A program made the position numbers and the translations under genes. Shown piece after piece: positions 59,101-64,000 of a stretch of DNA of 64,000 nucleotides (position 1 is the stretch's first letter; each line of letters starts with the position of its first letter). Location of the stretch: the NCBI GenBank assembly GCA_963965975.1, contig OZ014423.1, positions 3,162,001 to 3,226,000 of the forward strand, in the 5' to 3' direction. This stretch comes from Xestospongia bergquistia. Taxonomy: Eukaryota; Porifera; Demospongiae; Haplosclerida; Petrosiidae. Below the pieces are notes generated by a model that was not told the DNA's origin, did not search any database, and saw only the letters and a program-made list of their open reading frames with translations.

Positions 59101-62100
59101 TAAAGACTTTAGAAGGTTTAGACTATTGAGAGAAGTTTATAAAGTATACTGCTCAGTCTGAACGACTTTATGGCACTAACTAAATAAACAGCTATTAACA
59201 GTTTAGTAAGTTAGTTTGCATTAACTCTCTAAAGTCTTTAAGTAAATGACTTTATAAGGTTTAGACTAATGAGAGATGTTTATAAAGTAAACTGCTCAGA
59301 CTGAAGGACTTTATGGCACTAAGTAAATAAACAGCTATTAACAGTTTAGTAAGTTAGTTTGCATTAACTCTCTAAAGTCTTTAAGTTAAAGACTTTAGAA
59401 GGTTAGACTAATGTGAGAAGTTTATAAAGTAAACTGCTCAGTCTAAAGGACTTTATGGCACTAACTAAATAATCAGCTATTAACAGCTTAGTAAGTTAGC
59501 GTGCATTAACGCTCTAAAGTCTTTAAGTTAAAGACTTTAGAAGGTTTAGACTATTGAGAGAATTTTTCAAAGTAAACTGACCAGTCTAAAGGATATTATG
59601 GCACTAACTAAATAAACAGCTATTAACAGTTTAGTAAGTTAGTTTGCATTAACGCTCTAAGGTCTTATGGTAAAGACTTTAGAAGGTTTAGACTTTTGAG
59701 TGAAGTTTATAAAGTAAACTGCTCAGTCTAATGGACTTTATGGCACTAACTATTTAAACAGCTATTAACAGTTTAGTAAGTTATTTTGCATTAACGTTTA
59801 AAGTCTTTAAGTTAACACTTTAAAAGGTTTAGACTATTGAGAGAAGTTGACAAATTAAACTGCTCAGTCTAAAGGACTTTATGGCACTAACTAAATAAAC
59901 AGCTACTAACAGTTTAGTAAGTTAGTTTGCATTAACGCTATAAAGTCTTTAAATTAAGGACTTTAGAAGGTTTAGACTATTGAGAGAAGTTTATAAAGTA
60001 TACTGCTAAGTCTGAACGACTTTATGGCACTAACTAAATAAACAGCTATTAACAGTTTAGTAAGTTAGTTTGCATTAACACTCTAATGTCTTTAAGTTAA
60101 AGACTTTAGAAGGTTTAGACTATTGAGAGTAGTTTATAAAGTAAACTGCGCAGTCTAAAGGACTTTATGCACTAACTAAGTAAACAGCTATTAACAGTTT
60201 AGTCAGTTTGCTTGCATTAACGCTCTAAAGTCTTCAAGTTAAAGACTTTGGAAGGTTTAGACTAATTAGAGAAGTTTATGAAGTAAACTCCTCAGTCTAA
60301 AGGATTTTATGGCACAAAGTAAATAAACAGCTAATCACAGTTTAGTAAGCTAGTTTGCATTAACGCTTTAAAGTCTTTAAGTTAAAGACTTTAGAAGTTT
60401 TAGACTAATGAGAAAAGTTTATAAAGTAAACTGCTCACTCTAAAGGACTATATGGCATGAACTAAATAAATGGCTATTAACAGTTTAGTAAGTTAGTTTG
60501 CATTAACGCTCTAAAGTCTTTAAGTTAAAGACTTTAGAAGGTTTAGACTATTGAGAGAAGTTTATAAAGTAAACTGCGCAGTCTAAAGGACTTTATGCAC
60601 TAACTAAATAAACAGCTATTAACAGTTTAGTCAGTTAGCTTGCATTAACGCTCTAAAGTCTTTAAGTTAAAGACTTTGGAAGGTTTAGACTAATGAGAGA
60701 AGTTTATAAAGTAAACTCCTCAGTCTAAAGGACACTATGGCACAAAGTAAATAAACAGCTATTAACAGTTTAGAAAGCTAGTTTGCATTAACGCTCTAAA
60801 GTCTTTAAGTTAAAGACTTTAGAAGTTTTAGACTAATGAGAGAAGTTTATAAAGTAAACTGCTCAGTCTAAAGGACTTTATAGCACTAACTAAATAAACA
60901 GCTATTAACGGTTTAGTAAGTTAGTTTGCATTAACGCTCTAAAGTCTTTAAGATAAAGACTTTAAAAGTTTTAGACTATTGAGAGAAGTTTATAGAGTAA
61001 ACTGCTCAGTCTAAAGGACTTCATGGCACAAACTAAATAAACAGCTAATAACTGTTTAGAAAGTTATTTTGCGTTAACGCTCTAAAGTCTTTAAGTTAAA
61101 GACTTTAGAAGGTTTAGACTATTGAGAGAAGTTTATAAAGAAAACAGCTCAGTCTAAAGGACTTCATGGCACTAACTAAATAAACAGCTATTAACAGTTT
61201 AGTAAGTTAGTTCGCATTAACGCTCTAAAGTCTTTAAGTTAAAGACTTTAGAAGGTTTAGACCATTGAGAGAAGTTTATAAAGTAAACTGCTCAGTCTAA
61301 AGGACTTTATGGCACTAACTAAATAAACAGCTATTAACAGCTTAGTAAGTTAGTTTGCATTAACGCTCTAAAGTCTTTAAGGTAAAGACTTTAGAAGGTT
61401 TAGACTATTGAGTGAAGTTTATAAAGTAAACTGCTCAGTCTAAAGGACTTTATGGCGCTAACTAGTTAAACAGCTATTAACAGTTTAGTAAGTTAGTTTG
61501 CCTTAACGCTCTTAAATCTTTATGTTAAAGACTTTAGAAGGTTCAGACTATTGAGAGAAGTTTATAAAGTAAACTGCTCAGTCCAAAGGACTTTATGGCA
61601 CTAACTAAATAAACAGCTATTAAAAGTTTAGTAAGTTAGCGTGCATTAACGCTCTAAAGCCTTTAAGTTAGTGACTTTATAAGGTTTACACTAATGAGAG
61701 ATGTTTATAAAGAAAACTGCTCAGTCTGAAGGACATTATGGCACTAACTAAATAAACAGCTATTAACAGTTTAGTAAGTTAGTTTGCATTAACTCTCTAA
61801 AGTCTTTAAGTAAAGACTTTAGAAGGTTTAGACCAATGTGAGAAGAATATAAAGTAAACTGCTCAGTCTAAAGGACCTGATGGCACTAACTAAATAAACA
61901 GCTATTAACAGTTCAGTAAGTTAGTTTGCATTAACGCTCTAAAGCCTTTAAGTTAAAGACTTTAGAAGGTTTAGACTATTGAGAGAAGTTTATAAATTAA
62001 ACTGCTCAGTCTAAAGGACTTTAAGGCTCTTACTAATTAAACAGCTATTAACAGTTTAGTAAGTTAGTTTGCATTAACGCTCTAAAGCCTGTAAGTAAAA

Positions 62101-64000
62101 GACTTTAGAAGGTTTAGACTATTGAGAGAGGTTTATATAGTAATCTGCGCAGTCTAAAGGACTTTATGGCACTAAGTAAATAAACAGATATTAACAGTTT
62201 AGTAAGTTCGTTTGCATTAACGCTCTAAAGTCTTTAAGTTAAAGACTTTAGAAGCTTTAGACTAATGAGAGAAGTTTATAAAGTAAACTGCTCAGTCTAA
62301 AGGACTTTATGGCACTAACTAAATAAACAGATATTAACAGTTTAGTAAGTTAGTTTGCATTAACGCTGTAAAGACTTTAAGTTAAAGACTTTAAAGGTTT
62401 AGACTATTGAGAGAAGTTTATAAAGTAAACTGCTCAGTCTAAAGGACTTCATGGCACTAACTAAATAAAGAGGTAATATCAGTTTATTAAGTTATTTTGC
62501 GTTAACGCTCTAAAGTCTTTAAGTTAAAGACTTTAGAAGGTTTAGGCAGTTCAGAGAATTTTATAAAGTAAACAGCTCAGTCTAAAGGACTTATGGCAAT
62601 AACTAAATAAAAAGCTATTAACAGTTTAGTAAGTTAGTTTGCATTAACACTCTAAAGTCTTTAAGTTAAAGACTTTAGAAGGTTTAGACTATTGAGAGAA
62701 GTTTATACAGTCAACAGCTTAGTCTAAAGGACTTTATGGCACTTACTAAATAAGCAGATAATAACAGTTTAGTAAGTTTTTTTACATTAAGGCTCTACAG
62801 TCTTTAAGTTAAAGACTTTAGAAGGTTTAGACTATTTGAGTGAAGTTTATAAATGAAACTGCTCAGTCTAAAGGACTTTACGGCTCTCACTAATTAAACA
62901 GCTATTAACATTTTAGTAAGTTAGTTTGCATTCACGCTCTAAAGCCTGTAAGTAAAAGACTTTAGAAGTTTTAGACTATTGAGAGCACATTATAAAGTAA
63001 ACTGCTCAGTCTAAAGGACTTTATGGCGCTAATAAATAAACAGATATTAACAGTTTCGTAAGTTAGTTTGCATTAACGCTCTAAAGTCTTTAAGATAAAG
63101 ACTTTAGAAGGTCTAGACTAACGAGAGAAGTTTATAAAGTAAACTGCTCAGTCTAAAGGACTTTATGCAACTAACTAAATAAAGAGCTATTAACAGTTTA
63201 GTAAGTTAGTTTGCATTAACGCTCTAAAGTCTTTAAGTTAAAGACTTTAGACGTTTTAGACTAATGAGAGAAGTTTATAAAGTAAACTGCTCAGTCTAAA
63301 GGACTATGTGGCTCGAACAAAATAAATGGCTGTTAACAGTTCAGTAAGTTAGTTTGCATTAACGCTCTAAAGTCTTTAAGATAAAGACTTTAGAAGGTTT
63401 AGACTATTGAGAGAAGTTCATAAAGTGAACTGCTCAGCCTAAAGACCTCATAGCACTAACTAAATAAAGAGCTATTAACAGTTTAGTAAGTTAGTTTGCA
63501 TTAACGCTCTAAAGTCTTTAAGTTAAAGACTTTAAATGTTTAGACTATTGAGAGAATTTTATAAAGTAAACTGCTCAGTCGAAAGGACTTCATGGCACTA
63601 ACTAAATAAACAGCTAATAACAGTTTATTTAGTTATTTTGCGTTAACGCTCTAAATTCTTTAAGTTAAAGACTTTAGAAGGTTTAGGCAGTTCAGAGAAA
63701 TTTATAAAGTAAACAGCTCAGTCTAAAGGACTCTATGGCAATAACTAAATAAACAGCTATTAACAGTTTAGTAAGTTAGTTTGCATTAACGCTCTAAAGT
63801 CATTAAGTTAAAGACTTTAGAAGTTTTAGACTATTGAGAGAAGTTTATAGAGTAAACTGCTCAGTCTAAAGGACTTCATGGCACAAACTAACTAAACAGC
63901 TAATAACAGTTTAGAAAGTTATTTTGCGTTAACGCTCTAAAGTCTTTAAGTTAAAGACTTTAGAAGGTTTAGACTATTGAGAGAAGTTTATAAAGAAAAC
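44101..64000 (+). repeat. 143-bp satellite array, right segment (about 139 monomers, runs off the edge)
   Basis: This continues the same monomer in the same phase and orientation after the piggyBac insertion and reaches the end of the window. Locally amplified multimers are visible as shared private variants: 4-monomer (570 bp, 47,321 and 47,891), 5-monomer (714 bp, 46,081 and 46,795), 6-monomer (857 bp, 51,691 and 52,548) and 16-monomer (about 2,285 bp, 55,431 and 57,718). Divergence between neighbours is higher than between such paired blocks. Confidence 0.98.
45780..47210 (+). repeat. Five-monomer higher-order repeat, two copies of 714 bp
   Basis: Unit 1 (about 45,780-46,494) and unit 2 (about 46,495-47,210) share private variants in the same order: TAACGTTCTA (45,801/46,515), TTGCATTGACGCCCT (46,081/46,795) and TTACAGTACT (46,461/47,175). 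Every pair is exactly 714 bp apart. The two units are nearly identical, whereas adjacent monomers within a unit differ clearly. Confidence 0.92.

Noticed and set aside
32695-64000. CRISPR-like array
   Set aside because: There is no alternation of constant repeats and unique spacers; the whole 143-bp unit repeats and the DNA is eukaryotic.

Overview
The window reads as AT-rich, repeat-dominated DNA from an animal genome. The animal-type HMG-CoA reductase and lysosomal acid phosphatase remnants, the very short introns (about 45-80 bp in the piggyBac, reductase and phosphatase genes) and the mix of piggyBac, hAT, MULE, Ty3/gypsy and other transposable-element families fit an early-branching metazoan, most plausibly a demosponge. 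That placement is inference; the sequence shows no taxon-specific marker. I see no rRNA, tRNA, CRISPR or bacterial-style operon. A 200-bp run of N at 24,601-24,800 is an assembly gap.

Layout. 1-3.4 kb: a pogo/Tigger-like transposase fragment at the left edge, then dispersed and tandem repeats. 3.4-5.7 kb (+): an intron-bearing but broken HMG-CoA reductase gene. 6.0-7.6 kb (-): the C-terminal half of a membrane-anchored histidine acid phosphatase gene, nearly intact but with one frameshift and no N-terminal catalytic exon found. 8.9-12.1 kb (-): a decayed Ty3/gypsy-like retroelement with the unusual order Gag zinc knuckles, protease, integrase, reverse transcriptase. 12.6-19.9 kb: a composite repeat in which strongly purine-rich (GA) blocks alternate with a conserved AT-rich spacer; a 760-bp MULE with a transposase C-terminus sits inside at 15.1-15.9 kb. 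20.0-20.95 kb (+): an integrase fragment of a second gypsy element. 21-29 kb: mostly non-coding, with two weak candidate exons, a 490-bp MITE, several tandem duplications and a retroelement ORF fragment at 27.2-27.65 kb. 29.5-31.0 kb (+): an integrase-core pseudogene split by a 699-bp hAT-like element with a perfect 8-bp target duplication.

32.7-64.0 kb: a satellite array of a 143-bp monomer, all in one orientation, running off the right edge. After removing one insertion it holds roughly 200 copies. Each monomer is largely built from inverted repeats, and copies of local 4-, 5-, 6- and 16-monomer blocks show repeated segmental amplification. A 2,548-bp piggyBac transposon (41,553-44,100), apparently full-length and with an intact three-exon transposase, is inserted at a TTAA in the central hairpin of one monomer, with matching 13-bp terminal repeats and duplicated TTAA.

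There is no gene pathway across the window. It is a gene-poor block where old host gene copies have decayed and several transposon families have inserted in layers. The piggyBac is the only element whose coding capacity looks complete. The best candidates for something new are the palindromic satellite with its irregular higher-order structure, three evenly spaced 16-bp palindromes at one end of the piggyBac, and the PR-IN-RT gene order of the gypsy-like element.
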